From Oscillospiraceae bacterium (GTDB taxonomy: Bacteria; Bacillota; Clostridia; Oscillospirales; Ruminococcaceae): DNA of 54,676 nucleotides. The notes under the pieces were generated by a model. That model did no database searches and was not told the origin of the DNA. It worked only from the letters and a program-made list of their open reading frames with translations. Position 1 is the first letter of the stretch; every line of letters starts with the position of its first letter. The translations under genes and the position numbers were made by a program. This document shows positions 1 to 8,263 of this stretch, one piece after another. The stretch lies in the NCBI GenBank assembly GCA_018110825.1, contig JAGBCL010000049.1:1-54676 (forward strand), written 5' to 3'.

Positions 1-118
1 ATGTGAAAAGTGGAATGTGAAATGAGGAATTAATGTTGTCGGCTTTGCCGACAATTTAAAAATCGTCCGCCAAAGGCGGGCACAATAATTTCACTTTCCT
101 CATTCCTAATTCCACATT
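1..118. repeat. Family-1 palindromic intergenic repeat, copy a
   Basis: About 118 bp lying just beyond the stop codon of the capsid-like gene. The outer arms are inverted and imperfect (GGAATGAGGAATTA-like on both sides). Between them are two short hairpins, TTGTCGGC/GCCGACAA and GTCCGCC/GGCGGGC. A near-identical copy lies at 42298-42411; shorter relatives are at 2422-2493, 40997-41116 and 49501-49585. No open reading frame is conserved. It may extend past the left edge of the window. Confidence 0.8.
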
Positions 119-127
119 TGCTAAGAT

Positions 128-139
128 AAATTATAATTT
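128..139. repeat. 12-bp palindrome AAATTATAATTT at capsid stop
   Basis: Perfect palindrome AAATTATAATTT overlapping the TAA stop (138-140) of the capsid-like gene. The same 12-mer occurs at 1231-1242, 38556-38567, 39154-39165, 45493-45504 and 46014-46025, in four of those cases as the terminus of a large hairpin-array element. Confidence 0.7.
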
Positions 140-1103
140 ATGCGATATTAAGAACCTTAACTGCGTCTGCGGAGATTACAGAGAAGCCTGCGTTTACTGC
201 AACAGCTGCTGCTTCGGAAAGCTTGGAGATAAGCTTGTCAACCTCAACAACAACCTCACCGCCTCTGATAAGTTCAAGTGCACAGGTCTTGTCCATACCG
301 ATTGCAATGTCGTCTGCAACTGCAGAAGAAACCACGATTTCTGCACCAAATGGTGTAATCATATTGCCGCCGTTTGTTGTTACAGCCTTGTTCATCTCGT
401 CAAATGCGAGAATCTTTGCAGCAGTAGCAGGGGAACATACAACAGCATTCATTTCGCAGTTTGTGAACTTGCCCCAGAAAGCCGCAAGCTCAGAATAGTT
501 GAACTCGCCGCCAGTCATTGCAACTTCTTCCGCTGTTGCTGTAACCGCTGTGATTGCCGCTGTTTCAATTGCCTTTGCAAGCTTTGCACCTACAGCACGG
601 AGTGCTACCGCAAAAACGTCAAGACGCTGCTGTCTGATTGCTTCGTATGGAGCATTGATGAGACGTGCAAACTTCTTGAGTGCGATTGGTGCAGATGTGA
701 GGGAAATGCTGCTTTCAGGAAGTGCACCGCCAACAGCAATTTCAGCATCATATGCTGTTTCACCGTCAGAAAGTACGATACCACGGCAGTCAATGCCGTC
801 AGCAATGCTCATTGCCGCTGTAATCTTGTTTACACAGCCGCTGTTAAGGCCGCTTTCTACAGCACGTCTTACAAACTCAGGGAAAAGAAGTGCGCTTTCT
901 GCAGACTGGAAGAACTTGTCCACCTTGTCAGCATTTACACCCTTAACCTTGATGTCGAAACGCTTCAGCTGACGTTCAAAAGCGTCAAGCTTAGCAAGAC
1001 CGTCTGTGTAGTTTTCAGATGGGTCAAGTGCTTCAAGTGCCTGAGAAAAAGACTTGCCTGAAAGATTATAAAGACCCTTTTCGATTTTGATAGAATTAAA
1101 CAT
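138..1103 (-). CDS. Phage major capsid-like protein
   Basis: A 321-residue protein in the position expected for the major capsid protein, directly after the portal gene in transcription order. The start ATG at 1103 is chosen because GGAGG lies 8 nt upstream; a longer reading to 1175 has no ribosome-binding site. Residues run from a helical N-terminal part (FSQALEALDP) into an Ala/Val-rich body with the segment NGGNMITPFGAEIVVS, which resembles the P-domain strands of HK97-fold capsids. I infer capsid mainly from gene order and composition. No protease or scaffold gene lies between portal and capsid. An encapsulin-like shell is an alternative. The stop codon overlaps a 12-bp palindrome (128-139). 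Confidence 0.6.
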   Translation of the reverse strand: MFNSIKIEKGLYNLSGKSFSQALEALDPSENYTDGLAKLDAFERQLKRFDIKVKGVNADKVDKFFQSAESALLFPEFVRRAVESGLNSGCVNKITAAMSIADGIDCRGIVLSDGETAYDAEIAVGGALPESSISLTSAPIALKKFARLINAPYEAIRQQRLDVFAVALRAVGAKLAKAIETAAITAVTATAEEVAMTGGEFNYSELAAFWGKFTNCEMNAVVCSPATAAKILAFDEMNKAVTTNGGNMITPFGAEIVVSSAVADDIAIGMDKTCALELIRGGEVVVEVDKLISKLSEAAAVAVNAGFSVISADAVKVLNIA

Positions 1104-1177
1104 AATAGTATTCCTCCTGTTGATTTGTTTGATAAATTGGGATTTGTCGCACAGAAATGTTATATCGTTGTGCAAAC

Positions 1178-1242
1178 TACGGTGTTTTTGCGAAGCAAAA
1201 ACCCGTAAACGAACGCTTGCGTTCGTTTTTAAATTATAATTT
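1178..1242. repeat. Family-3 two-hairpin repeat, copy 1
   Basis: Two adjacent hairpins in the portal-capsid junction. The first is TACGG-t-GTTTTTGC gaa GCAAAAAC-CCGTA. The second is ACGAACGC/GCGTTCGT. It ends in the palindrome AAATTATAATTT (1231-1242), whose last base is the first base of the portal stop codon. Related copies are at 24591-24655 and 50781-50838, with different but still complementary stem sequences. Confidence 0.7.
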
Positions 1243-2405
1243 TACATCCCAATTTCCTTTTCGATTTTCGCCGCCTGAGCGTTGTGAAGTCTTGCCTGTG
1301 CAAGAACAGCCTCGTCCTGAAGATTGATGTTGTCCCACTCCACGGAAACAGTACCCTCACCGCCGATAAGTGTAAGGTAAGTGTTGCAGACCTGCTTGAT
1401 GACAGGTGTAAGCTGTCTGCGGTAGAATTCAAGCTCAGATGTGAGAATATCCGCCTGCTGAGAGGACATTCTCTCCGTTGAAGACCATGTCAGACCAAGC
1501 AGAAACGGCGGCACGGAAAGCTTTGCAACAATCTGCTCAAGAAGCTGACGAACGGGAATTTCCGTGTCGATAATCTGATTATCCGCACCGATAACCTTTA
1601 TCCCCACGTCACCCACCGCAACAAAGTCACGGACCTCGCCGCATCGCATAGCGTTCATTCCTTCGCTCCATTCCTTTGCAATCTGCTGTGCACGTTCCTT
1701 TGCAAAAGCCATTTCACTGCTGTCTGTCGGCTTGTAGGTTACAGCGTAACGCACGTTGCCCACACGGTCAAAGTTCTGACCGATGCACTGGTAAATTCTC
1801 ATCAGCACCGCCGAAATGCAGGGTAGACCACGGAGAATCGACTGACCGTCAGGATTCTTCGTATTCGGATTGAGTGCGCCGTACATAATAAACTGAGGAT
1901 TCTGCACAGAGTACCACTCCTCGTCCTCGCCAAGCATAAAATAACGTCTGTCGCAAGGGTTTGCCCCCGCACGGCAGCAGAAGCGGTTGATGTTCAACGG
2001 AGCAATTCCTTCAACGATGCCCGTCTTGTAATCAACAATCATTTCCGCCGCCGCTGAACCGTAAGTAAGCAGACTGTCGAGAAATGCGTCGGAAAAAGCG
2101 TAAAGCGAAACTCCGCCCGTACCCACGGGAATTTCCTCAATAAATCTGTCCATTTCCGCCTGAAAACGTTCATCAGTGCAGATAACCTTATAGCCGCCCA
2201 CAAGTCTGATAATTTTCTGAATTGCCGCATCAACAATCGGCACAGAATAACGCAGATTGTCATAAAGCTGACGTTCATTTGCACCGCCCGGCTGAAGCGT
2301 AAACAGATTTACACCCTTTTCTGCAAGTCTGCCGCCTGAAACAACACCGCATTCAATCGGCTGCACCTCATCATTGCGGCTCAGAAATCTTTTGATAATG
2401 TTCAT
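1242..2405 (-). CDS. Phage portal protein
   Basis: 387 residues, near the usual length of a compact phage portal. The portal forms the dodecameric ring through which the terminase pumps DNA into the capsid. Supporting signals are the segment SVPPFLLGL followed by STERMSSQQADILTSELEF near residues 305-335, typical of SPP1/PBSX-type portals, and an N-terminal hydrophobic-amphipathic segment DAAIQKIIRLVGGYKV. The gene follows the large terminase (stop 2486) in the usual terminase-portal-capsid order. Start ATG at 2405 has CGGAGG upstream. The stop codon touches the 12-bp palindrome at 1231-1242. Confidence 0.8.
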   Translation of the reverse strand: MNIIKRFLSRNDEVQPIECGVVSGGRLAEKGVNLFTLQPGGANERQLYDNLRYSVPIVDAAIQKIIRLVGGYKVICTDERFQAEMDRFIEEIPVGTGGVSLYAFSDAFLDSLLTYGSAAAEMIVDYKTGIVEGIAPLNINRFCCRAGANPCDRRYFMLGEDEEWYSVQNPQFIMYGALNPNTKNPDGQSILRGLPCISAVLMRIYQCIGQNFDRVGNVRYAVTYKPTDSSEMAFAKERAQQIAKEWSEGMNAMRCGEVRDFVAVGDVGIKVIGADNQIIDTEIPVRQLLEQIVAKLSVPPFLLGLTWSSTERMSSQQADILTSELEFYRRQLTPVIKQVCNTYLTLIGGEGTVSVEWDNINLQDEAVLAQARLHNAQAAKIEKEIGM

Positions 2406-2421
2406 AAATCCCTCCGAAATA

Positions 2422-2493
2422 AATGTGGGATTCGAAAAGTGAAGTTACGAATTGTTATGAATTCCGAATTCACCATTCCGAATTCCTAATTTC
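2422..2493. repeat. Family-1 palindromic repeat, copy e
   Basis: About 70 bp filling the gap between the large terminase and portal genes. It has family-1 sequences (AAAGTGAAG, AATTCCGAATTC, AATTCCTAATTT). The TAG stop of the large terminase (2486-2488) is formed within its AATTAGGAATTC end, so the repeat appears to provide the terminase stop codon. Confidence 0.6.
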
Positions 2494-3742
2494 TCTTAAT
2501 GTTTCCTGCCCAGAAGCCGCTCTCGTCACTGCGGAAAAACGGACTTGTCACAAAATACCTCATATCGTCCATAGCGTGGTCATTTTCCTTGATGGGAACA
2601 TCACCGCTGCGGCTTTCGTCCCAGCGGTACAAGGAAAATTCCCTCAGAATGTCCGTGCAGCTTTCACCAAACATAAGCCTGCCGTCCCTTAAAGCGTCGG
2701 AACATCGTCTTATGCCCGATACCACGTCATTCTGTGCCTTTGTAACGGGAAATCTGCCGTGACGACGGATACACTCAATAAAAGATGCCGCTGACGGGTC
2801 AACAATAACGCCCTCGACCCGTCTGTCGCCTATGAGCCTGCAAAGCCCCTCGTAATGTTCCTCGTCAGTCCTTGACATGCCTTCTCGTTTTGAACTGTAA
2901 TAATATTCGGCAATTCTGTACCACACCCCGTCATTTCTGCCCCATAAGCCGAAGGATGACGGATTGACCGTTCCGTAATCGCAGGAAACGACATACTTCT
3001 CAAAGCACTCGGGAAGCTTTCTTGCAACGTGCTTTTCCTCCGAGAAAACAGGATACACCAAACCCTCTGCCGCAACCCATTTCCCCAGCACGAACCTGTC
3101 ATAGAACGTGCCCGAATAAAGCCGCTTGTACCTTTCACGGACTTCCTCCGAAAGTGACGGATTGTCGTCCATTGTAAAGTGCAGGTACAACGCATTCTTC
3201 TCCCTCGCCCTGAGCACCCACTCACGATAAAACCAGTGATAAGGGTAAGAAGGATTACAGCTGAACCAGATTTTCGAGCCGCTTACCGAGCACCTCGCAA
3301 GCGCCTGCTCAACGAAAGAACGGGGCATAAGCACCACCTCGTCAAGCATCAGCCCGCTGAGGGTAATACCCTGAATAAGCGCCGCCGAGCCTTCGTCCTT
3401 GCCGCCAAAGAAATAGAAACGGTTTGTCCTGCCGCCCGCCGAAATGTCAGCGTAGCTTCCGCTTACCTTTTCGGTGCATCGGAAACCAAGCCCCCTCAGA
3501 TTTGACAGCAGCGGCACAATAACATTTCTTCGTAACGACGTAACCGTCTTGCCGCAGATTGCAAATGCACCGCCGTCAAAATTCGCCATCGCCCATGCCG
3601 CAAAGGAAAGCGACATACATAACGTTTTGCCGCTTCGCACAGCACCATCGCATATAACAGCGTCACAATTCTTATAGCGTCCCGTCCTCCACCAGGTCAG
3701 CAGTGTAAGCTGTTTCTGAGAGAACTGCGTGAATTTCGCCAA
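2486..3742 (-). CDS. Phage terminase large subunit
   Basis: 418 residues, PBSX/SPP1-type terminase large subunit, the ATP-driven packaging motor and headful nuclease. The Walker A motif GAVRSGKT is at 33-40 and the Walker B motif LMLDE at 131-135. The C-terminal RNase H-like nuclease shows D255 (SCDYG), D315 (VDPSAAS) and D392/D393 (HAMDDMRY). All expected catalytic acids are present, so the gene looks intact. It lies 20 bp after the small terminase stop. Start ATG at 3742 is preceded by GGAGG. The last codons and stop run into a family-1 repeat. Confidence 0.92.
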   Translation of the reverse strand: MAKFTQFSQKQLTLLTWWRTGRYKNCDAVICDGAVRSGKTLCMSLSFAAWAMANFDGGAFAICGKTVTSLRRNVIVPLLSNLRGLGFRCTEKVSGSYADISAGGRTNRFYFFGGKDEGSAALIQGITLSGLMLDEVVLMPRSFVEQALARCSVSGSKIWFSCNPSYPYHWFYREWVLRAREKNALYLHFTMDDNPSLSEEVRERYKRLYSGTFYDRFVLGKWVAAEGLVYPVFSEEKHVARKLPECFEKYVVSCDYGTVNPSSFGLWGRNDGVWYRIAEYYYSSKREGMSRTDEEHYEGLCRLIGDRRVEGVIVDPSAASFIECIRRHGRFPVTKAQNDVVSGIRRCSDALRDGRLMFGESCTDILREFSLYRWDESRSGDVPIKENDHAMDDMRYFVTSPFFRSDESGFWAGNIKRN

Positions 3743-3762
3743 AATGCAAACCTCCGTTTCAA

Positions 3763-4239
3763 TTAATTTTCATTTTCAGCGGCCTTGTCAATAGCATCGA
3801 AGAAGCTCTGTGCAAGGTCGTCAACAGCCTTGCTGCTGCGGATTTCGTTAAGCTTTTCAATTGCCTTCAGTCTGTCCGCAAACTTTATTTCGCAGACACC
3901 CTTGCCGATTTTGAACTCGGCAACATTATAAAGGTCAAGCTTTCTTATATCCGCCTCAGTAAGCTCCTCAGGATTGCTCTCGGCAAGAATTACCGCATCA
4001 TTTATCCTGCCGTTGATAAGCCTTTCGAGAGCGTCCTCCGCAGTGCTTCCCACAGCTTTTTTCAGCGTAAGTGCCATTGAAGCAAGAAACCCGAATGCCT
4101 GAGGGTGAGAAAGAATTTTCATGCTCTCCTCATAAGCAGTTTCACGAGCAAACCCGCAGGCGGCGGCAGCCTCCTCAATGTTTCTGCTTCTGAAGAACTG
4201 GTACAGAAATCTTTTTTGTGCCTTGGTGAGATTTTGCAC
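3763..4239 (-). CDS. Phage terminase small subunit-like protein
   Basis: 158 residues. The GTG start at 4239 follows a strong AAGGGGGTGA ribosome-binding site; an in-frame upstream ATG at 4275 has none. The N-terminal part (LTKAQKRFLYQFFRSRNIEEAAAACGFARETAYEE, in two pieces) looks like a helix-turn-helix DNA-binding unit, as in small terminases that recognise pac DNA and load the large subunit. The rest is helical and acidic at the C-terminus (SFFDAIDKAAENEN). Position before the large terminase supports the call. It is the first gene of the four-gene phage module. Confidence 0.75.
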   Translation of the reverse strand: MQNLTKAQKRFLYQFFRSRNIEEAAAACGFARETAYEESMKILSHPQAFGFLASMALTLKKAVGSTAEDALERLINGRINDAVILAESNPEELTEADIRKLDLYNVAEFKIGKGVCEIKFADRLKAIEKLNEIRSSKAVDDLAQSFFDAIDKAAENEN

Positions 4240-4304
4240 CCATTCACCCCCTTTCCGTAAGACACCTTTGCGCATGTCTTACACCAAAAGGCTGAAAAAA
4301 CAAA

Positions 4305-4330
4305 AAAGTTGCACGCGAACGTGCAACTTT
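4305..4330 (-). terminator. Hairpin with U-tract upstream of the phage module
   Basis: Perfect 11-bp stem AAAGTTGCACG / CGTGCAACTTT with a 4-nt loop. On the minus strand it is followed by T6-G-T6. It lies between the permease terminator and the small terminase gene, so it would act as a second terminator or as a leader attenuator for the phage genes. Confidence 0.7.
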
Positions 4331-4411
4331 GAAAAAAATATTTTTTATAAGCATTTCTTTTTATAACAACAAACAAATTCCCAATGCAACTATTGAGAAT
4401 TATCACCTGCA

Positions 4412-4445
4412 AAAAAAGGACGGGCACAAGGTCCGTCCTTTTTTA
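4412..4445 (-). terminator. Intrinsic terminator of the purine-salvage operon
   Basis: Stem AAGGACGG / CCGTCCTT with T6 after it on both strands, immediately beyond the permease stop codon. It isolates the phage genes from the hpt-permease operon. Confidence 0.85.
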
Positions 4446-5810
4446 TTACAAGAATACATATTTAAGAACAAAGAGAACTGCAAGGATATACATGACAGGG
4501 GAGATTTCCTTGCGCTTACCGCAGATAAGGCTGATTACAACATAGGAAATTACTCCCATGGATATTCCCTCGGCAATACTATAGAACAGCGGCATTGCAA
4601 TTACACAGATATATGCAGGAATTGCAGAAGCGTAATTATCGCCGTCAAGCTTCAGATTTACTATGTTGCTGAACATAAGGAAGCCTACAATGATAAGTGC
4701 AGGTGCAGTTGCGAAAGATGGAATTGCTGTAAATACAGGTGCAAAGAACATAGAAACGAGGAACAGAAGGGCAGTTGTCATTGATGTAAGACCCGTTCTG
4801 CCGCCTGCCGCTACACCTGATGAGGACTCAACAAAGGTTGTGGTTGTAGATGTTCCGAGGATTGCACCGCCTGATGTTGCAATAGCGTCTGCAAGAAGTG
4901 CAGGTCTGATTCTCGGAAGCTTGCCGTCCTTATCAAGCATATCAGCCTTTGTGCTTACGCCGATAAGTGTGCCCAGTGTGTCAAAAAGGTCAACGAAAAG
5001 GAACGAACAGATTACAACTATGAAGTTGAAAATGCCAACGCCATTCATATCCACCTTGAAGCACTGACCAAATGTCTCACCCAATGTTGAGAAGTCTGTC
5101 ATGCCGAGGGTAGGGAACAAGGAATAGAATCCTGCGTCTGCATTCGGAACATAAATACCTGCTGCCTGACAAATCATGCCAAGCACCCATGTGCCGAGGA
5201 TACCAAAAAGGATTGCACCCTTGAAGCCCTTAATATACATAATAGCTGTAGCCAGCGTACCGATTACCGCAAGAACTGCACTGATGCCCGATGTGCTGAA
5301 ATTGTCGGTAAAGCTTGTGATTGTAACAAGAGTTGAACCGCTGTCAACGGTAAGCCCTGCATTCTGCAAGCCGATAAATGCGATAAACAAACCAATACCA
5401 ACCGAAACAGCATTTTTCAGCTGCATAGGAATTGCATTGAAAATTGCTTCACGGACATTGGTAAGGGAAAGAATTATGAATATAATGCCTTCCACAAAAA
5501 CTGCCAGCAATGCAACCTGCCATGAGTAACCCATTGCACCAACAACAGTGTACGCAAGATATGCATTAAGACCCATACCTGCGGAAAGTGCAAAGGGGTA
5601 ATTTGCAAGAAGTGCCATAAGTGCCGTACCGAGGAATGATGCAATACAAGTCGCAAGCAGTACAGCTGTCGAATTCATGCCTGCGTCACCGAGAATACTT
5701 GGGTTTACCGCAAGAATATAAGCCATCGTCATAAACGTGGTAAGACCAGCCATAACCTCAGTCTTTACATTTGTGTTGTTTTCTTTCAGCTTAAAAATCT
5801 TTTCAAGCAT
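4446..5810 (-). CDS. NCS2-family purine (xanthine/guanine/hypoxanthine) permease
   Basis: 454-residue polytopic inner-membrane proton symporter of the AzgA/PbuG branch of NCS2. It starts with EVMAGLTTFMTMAYILAVNP and carries the AGMGLNAYLAY segment near residue 77 that is characteristic of this branch. FDTLGTLIGVSTKADMLD is the conserved loop and SSSGVAAGGRTGLTSM is present. Multiple hydrophobic helices run to the C-terminus (MYILAVLFVLKYVFL). It starts 12 bp after hpt, so uptake of the base and its conversion to nucleotide are co-transcribed. Substrate among adenine, guanine and hypoxanthine is inferred from the hpt partner. Confidence 0.9.
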   Translation of the reverse strand: MLEKIFKLKENNTNVKTEVMAGLTTFMTMAYILAVNPSILGDAGMNSTAVLLATCIASFLGTALMALLANYPFALSAGMGLNAYLAYTVVGAMGYSWQVALLAVFVEGIIFIILSLTNVREAIFNAIPMQLKNAVSVGIGLFIAFIGLQNAGLTVDSGSTLVTITSFTDNFSTSGISAVLAVIGTLATAIMYIKGFKGAILFGILGTWVLGMICQAAGIYVPNADAGFYSLFPTLGMTDFSTLGETFGQCFKVDMNGVGIFNFIVVICSFLFVDLFDTLGTLIGVSTKADMLDKDGKLPRIRPALLADAIATSGGAILGTSTTTTFVESSSGVAAGGRTGLTSMTTALLFLVSMFFAPVFTAIPSFATAPALIIVGFLMFSNIVNLKLDGDNYASAIPAYICVIAMPLFYSIAEGISMGVISYVVISLICGKRKEISPVMYILAVLFVLKYVFL

Positions 5811-5822
5811 AGTATCTCCTCC

Positions 5823-6374
5823 TTATTCATTGCTGTATTCAGCTATGTAAGGTAAATTTCTGTAATGCTCTCCGCAGTCAAGACCATAGCCGATTACAAA
5901 ATAATCAGGAATTGTAAACAGTGTCATATCCGCCTTGAACTCCACAACACGTCTTTCAGGCTTGTCCAACAGCGTAACAACATTCAGCGAAAGAGGATTT
6001 CTCATTTTCAACATTTTTGTCACATCTTTGAGAGTACGTCCCGTATCAATAATATCCTCAACAATTACAACGTGATACTTGCTTACATCTTGTTCAAGGT
6101 CCATTGTAATTTTTACAACACCTGTTGATACAGTGCCCTCGTAGTAGCTTTTTGCACACATAAAACCAATTTCGCAAGGAACTGTTACCGCACGGCACAA
6201 ATCTGCCATAAAAACAAATGCACCCTTCAAAATGCTTACAAGAAGTATAGGACGTCCGTCATAAATGCTGTCGATATAAGCACCCGCCTTTTTTACCGCC
6301 TCGTCAATCTGTTCTTTTGTCACAAGCACTTTCTTGATTTTGCTGTTATAAGCCTCTATGGACAAGTTTTCCAT
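5823..6374 (-). CDS. hpt: Hypoxanthine phosphoribosyltransferase
   Basis: 183 residues. It converts hypoxanthine or guanine plus PRPP to IMP or GMP in the cytoplasm. The PRPP-binding loop VEDIIDTGRT is at 105-114, the LVSILKGAF segment at about 45-53, and the base-recognition region near PDYFVIGYGLD. ATG at 6374 is used, with GGGGGC upstream; an earlier TTG in frame is less likely. It is the first gene of the operon with the NCS2 permease and has a promoter at 6404-6433. Confidence 0.95.
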   Translation of the reverse strand: MENLSIEAYNSKIKKVLVTKEQIDEAVKKAGAYIDSIYDGRPILLVSILKGAFVFMADLCRAVTVPCEIGFMCAKSYYEGTVSTGVVKITMDLEQDVSKYHVVIVEDIIDTGRTLKDVTKMLKMRNPLSLNVVTLLDKPERRVVEFKADMTLFTIPDYFVIGYGLDCGEHYRNLPYIAEYSNE

Positions 6375-6403
6375 ACACAACGCCCCCAATTGTTTTTATA
6401 TAC

Positions 6404-6433
6404 ATTATACCACAACAAGAAGCTGTTTTTCAA
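6404..6433 (-). promoter_or_regulatory. Sigma-A-type promoter of hpt
   Basis: On the minus strand a TATAAT -10 (6404-6409) and a TTGAAA -35 (6428-6433) are separated by 18 bp. The leader is about 25 nt, too short for a purine riboswitch. Confidence 0.6.
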
Positions 6434-6455
6434 CTGTTTTTATATTTTTGCACAA

Positions 6456-6485
6456 AAAAAGAGAGACTCAAATGAGTCTCTCTTT
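6456..6485 (-). terminator. Terminator of first surface-protein gene
   Basis: Stem AAAGAGAGACTC / GAGTCTCTCTTT with a 4-nt loop, followed by T7 on the minus strand. Confidence 0.85.
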
Positions 6486-6504
6486 AAGCTATTACTAATT
6501 TAAA

Positions 6505-7158
6505 TTAGTTCTTCTTGGAAGCAACTGCAGCAGCACCAGCGAGAGCCATTACTACAGCGATAGCAGCTACAGGAGCATTGCCTGTTGCAGGAGCGTCTGT
6601 GGAAGCTTCTGGAGCAGCAGCTGCAGGAGCACCATTCTTCATGTATTCGCCGGATTCTTCTTCAGAAACGAGCTTGAATTCGCCCTGTGTAGAACCAGCA
6701 GAAAGTGTAACGTTTGTGATGTTAACGTGGCAAACCTGGAAAGCAAGACCAGCCTGTTCGCTGTCGCCGCCTTCGTAGTCAACGAATGTGGACCATACAG
6801 ACTCAGGAACTACGAATTCGATTGTTGTTGTATCCTTAGGAACGATGATAAAGCCGTCAGCCTTAGCGTAAGCTGTATCGGATGTGATGCCGTTGAATGT
6901 GATAGCATCCCAGGAAGAGCAGATGTTCATAGGCTTGAGGAGAGAGTTGATGTCGCCTACCAGTGGAGCTCTCTGCTCAACGTCGAGAACAACCTTAACG
7001 TCGCCGCCGATTGCTGCGAATTCAGCCTTAGGAATTACGGATGTTGCGCCCCAGTCGCCTGGATATTCGCCGATGGAAAGTGCAAATGTGTTAACAGCTG
7101 TCATTGTTACAGCCATTGCTGCTGCTGCGATAGCAGCTACAATCTTCTTAATTTTCAT
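6505..7158 (-). CDS. Exported surface protein with PATGN C-terminal sorting-like signal (array member 1)
   Basis: 217 residues. The signal peptide at 1-26 (MKIKKIVAAIAAAAMAVTM...) is followed by a domain of about 140 residues rich in beta-strand patterns, with a possible metal- or sugar-binding beta-sandwich; it is not identified. An Ala/Pro linker then leads to DAPATGN, a hydrophobic helix AIAVVMALAGAAAVA, and the tail SKKN. This is the architecture of sortase substrates, with PATGN in place of LPXTG. GGAGGA lies 7 nt before the ATG at 7158. It has its own promoter and terminator. Function is unknown; attachment to the cell wall is inferred. Confidence 0.75.
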   Translation of the reverse strand: MKIKKIVAAIAAAAMAVTMTAVNTFALSIGEYPGDWGATSVIPKAEFAAIGGDVKVVLDVEQRAPLVGDINSLLKPMNICSSWDAITFNGITSDTAYAKADGFIIVPKDTTTIEFVVPESVWSTFVDYEGGDSEQAGLAFQVCHVNITNVTLSAGSTQGEFKLVSEEESGEYMKNGAPAAAAPEASTDAPATGNAPVAAIAVVMALAGAAAVASKKN

Positions 7159-7211
7159 TGTTTTTTCCTCCAATTCATTTGACAGATTTACTGTCTAAAG
7201 TTAACATCTTA

Positions 7212-7240
7212 ATTATAGCACTAACGCTTAATAAACACAA
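7212..7240 (-). promoter_or_regulatory. Promoter of surface-protein gene 1
   Basis: Minus-strand TATAAT (7212-7217) and TTGTGT (7235-7240) with a 17-bp spacer. Confidence 0.6.
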
Positions 7241-7298
7241 CATCTTTTTTTTATAATTATTATAAAACTTTTTTGTGCAAAATATAGAACATATCAAC

Positions 7299-7312
7299 CG
7301 TAAACGTTTTCG
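7299..7312. promoter_or_regulatory. LacI-family/cre-like operator
   Basis: CGTAAACGTTTTCG is a near-palindrome that matches the CcpA cre core except at the two outer positions. It lies about 60 bp upstream of the -35 of surface gene 1. Catabolite or sugar control is inferred only. Confidence 0.35.
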
Positions 7313-7323
7313 CTTTGTATAAC

Positions 7324-7350
7324 AAAAAGGACGCTCGTATGAGCGTCCTT
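7324..7350 (-). terminator. Terminator of surface-protein gene 2
   Basis: Stem AAGGACGCTC / GAGCGTCCTT with a 4-nt loop and T5 on the minus strand. Confidence 0.85.
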
Positions 7351-7377
7351 GATTGCTTATGTTTATTGAAGTAAAAC

Positions 7378-8211
7378 TTAGTTTCTCTTCTTGGATACGA
7401 GTGCAGCAGCACCAGCGAGAGCCATTACAGCAGCGATGGAAGCAACAGCAACGTTACCTGTAGCAGCAACTTCTGTGGAAGCGTCAGCTTCTGGAGCAGC
7501 TTCTTCAACTACTTCTTCAGCAGGAGCTTCTTCTGTTGTAGCCTCTTCAGCAGGAGCTTCTTCTGTTGTAGCTTCTTCAGCAGGAGCTTCTTCTGTTGTA
7601 GCTTCTTCAGCAGGAGCTTCTTCTTCAGCAGCGGAAGCACCGTAAGCCTTCTGAGCAATTTCATTGCCGTCAGCATCGAAGAACTTAAGGTCAGAAATTG
7701 TTACTGTAATATTAGACATTGCTTCGTGGCTGGACCAATCCATAAATACGAGTTCAGAACCAACTTCGAGCTTTTCAGTACCAAGAAGGAACTTAGCAGA
7801 GTCTTCAAGTGTATATGTTGTGTTAGCCCAGTAAGCATTACCAGCTTCATCATAGTCAGGGCTGAGCCAGTAACCTGTGGAGTTCTTACAACCAAAGTAG
7901 CATCCGCCACCAAGACCATTACCAGCAGCTGTTCCTTCTGGAATTGTGTATGTAATCTTCCATGTAGCAGACTTTACAGCTGTAGGATCATCAAGGAGTT
8001 CCTGAGCTTCGATTCTTGCCTTAGCAGCAACACCGTTAGCTGTAGCTGTGAAATCAACCTTGTTTTCATCTGTTGCAATAATCTTAACAGTGTTAGGATC
8101 ATTGTCAGCATAGCTTGTGTTTGCCCAGTTTGTAGCGCTTGCGTTTACAGCCATCATAGAAACTGCCATAGCAGCTGCTGCGATAACTGCAGAAATCTTA
8201 GAAATCTTCAT
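7378..8211 (-). CDS. Exported surface protein with Glu/Ala/Thr repeat linker and AATGN anchor (array member 2)
   Basis: 277 residues. The signal peptide at 1-26 (ISAVIAAAAMAVSMMAVNASA) precedes a mature domain of about 170 residues with many aromatic and Asp residues (GGCYFGCKN, GYWLSPDYDEAG, VFMDWSS), resembling carbohydrate-binding beta-sandwiches without a recognised family match. It is followed by 10-residue tandem repeats of the type EEAPAEEATT and a C-terminus VAATGN-hydrophobic-SKKRN. ATG at 8211 follows GGAGGA. The promoter at 8264-8292 and the terminator at 7324-7350 make it monocistronic. Wall attachment is inferred. Confidence 0.72.
   Translation of the reverse strand: MKISKISAVIAAAAMAVSMMAVNASATNWANTSYADNDPNTVKIIATDENKVDFTATANGVAAKARIEAQELLDDPTAVKSATWKITYTIPEGTAAGNGLGGGCYFGCKNSTGYWLSPDYDEAGNAYWANTTYTLEDSAKFLLGTEKLEVGSELVFMDWSSHEAMSNITVTISDLKFFDADGNEIAQKAYGASAAEEEAPAEEATTEEAPAEEATTEEAPAEEATTEEAPAEEVVEEAAPEADASTEVAATGNVAVASIAAVMALAGAAALVSKKRN
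7523..7625. repeat. 30-bp coding tandem repeat
   Basis: About 3.5 copies of a 30-bp unit encoding EEAPAEEATT in the linker of surface protein 2. Near-identity of the units suggests recent expansion by slippage; copy number may vary between strains. Confidence 0.85.
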
Positions 8212-8263
8212 AAAATGTTTCCTCCAATTCATTTGCGGTTATTCCGCTAATTTAATATATTTT

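Noticed and set aside
138-1103. Encapsulin nanocompartment
   Set aside because: Gene order with terminase and portal fits a phage head better; kept only as an alternative.
6374-6434. Purine riboswitch before hpt
   Set aside because: Only about 25 nt lies between the promoter and the start codon.
7523-7625. Regular 30-bp repeats, considered as CRISPR
   Set aside because: No spacers; the repeats are contiguous and encode an in-frame Glu/Ala/Thr/Pro linker.
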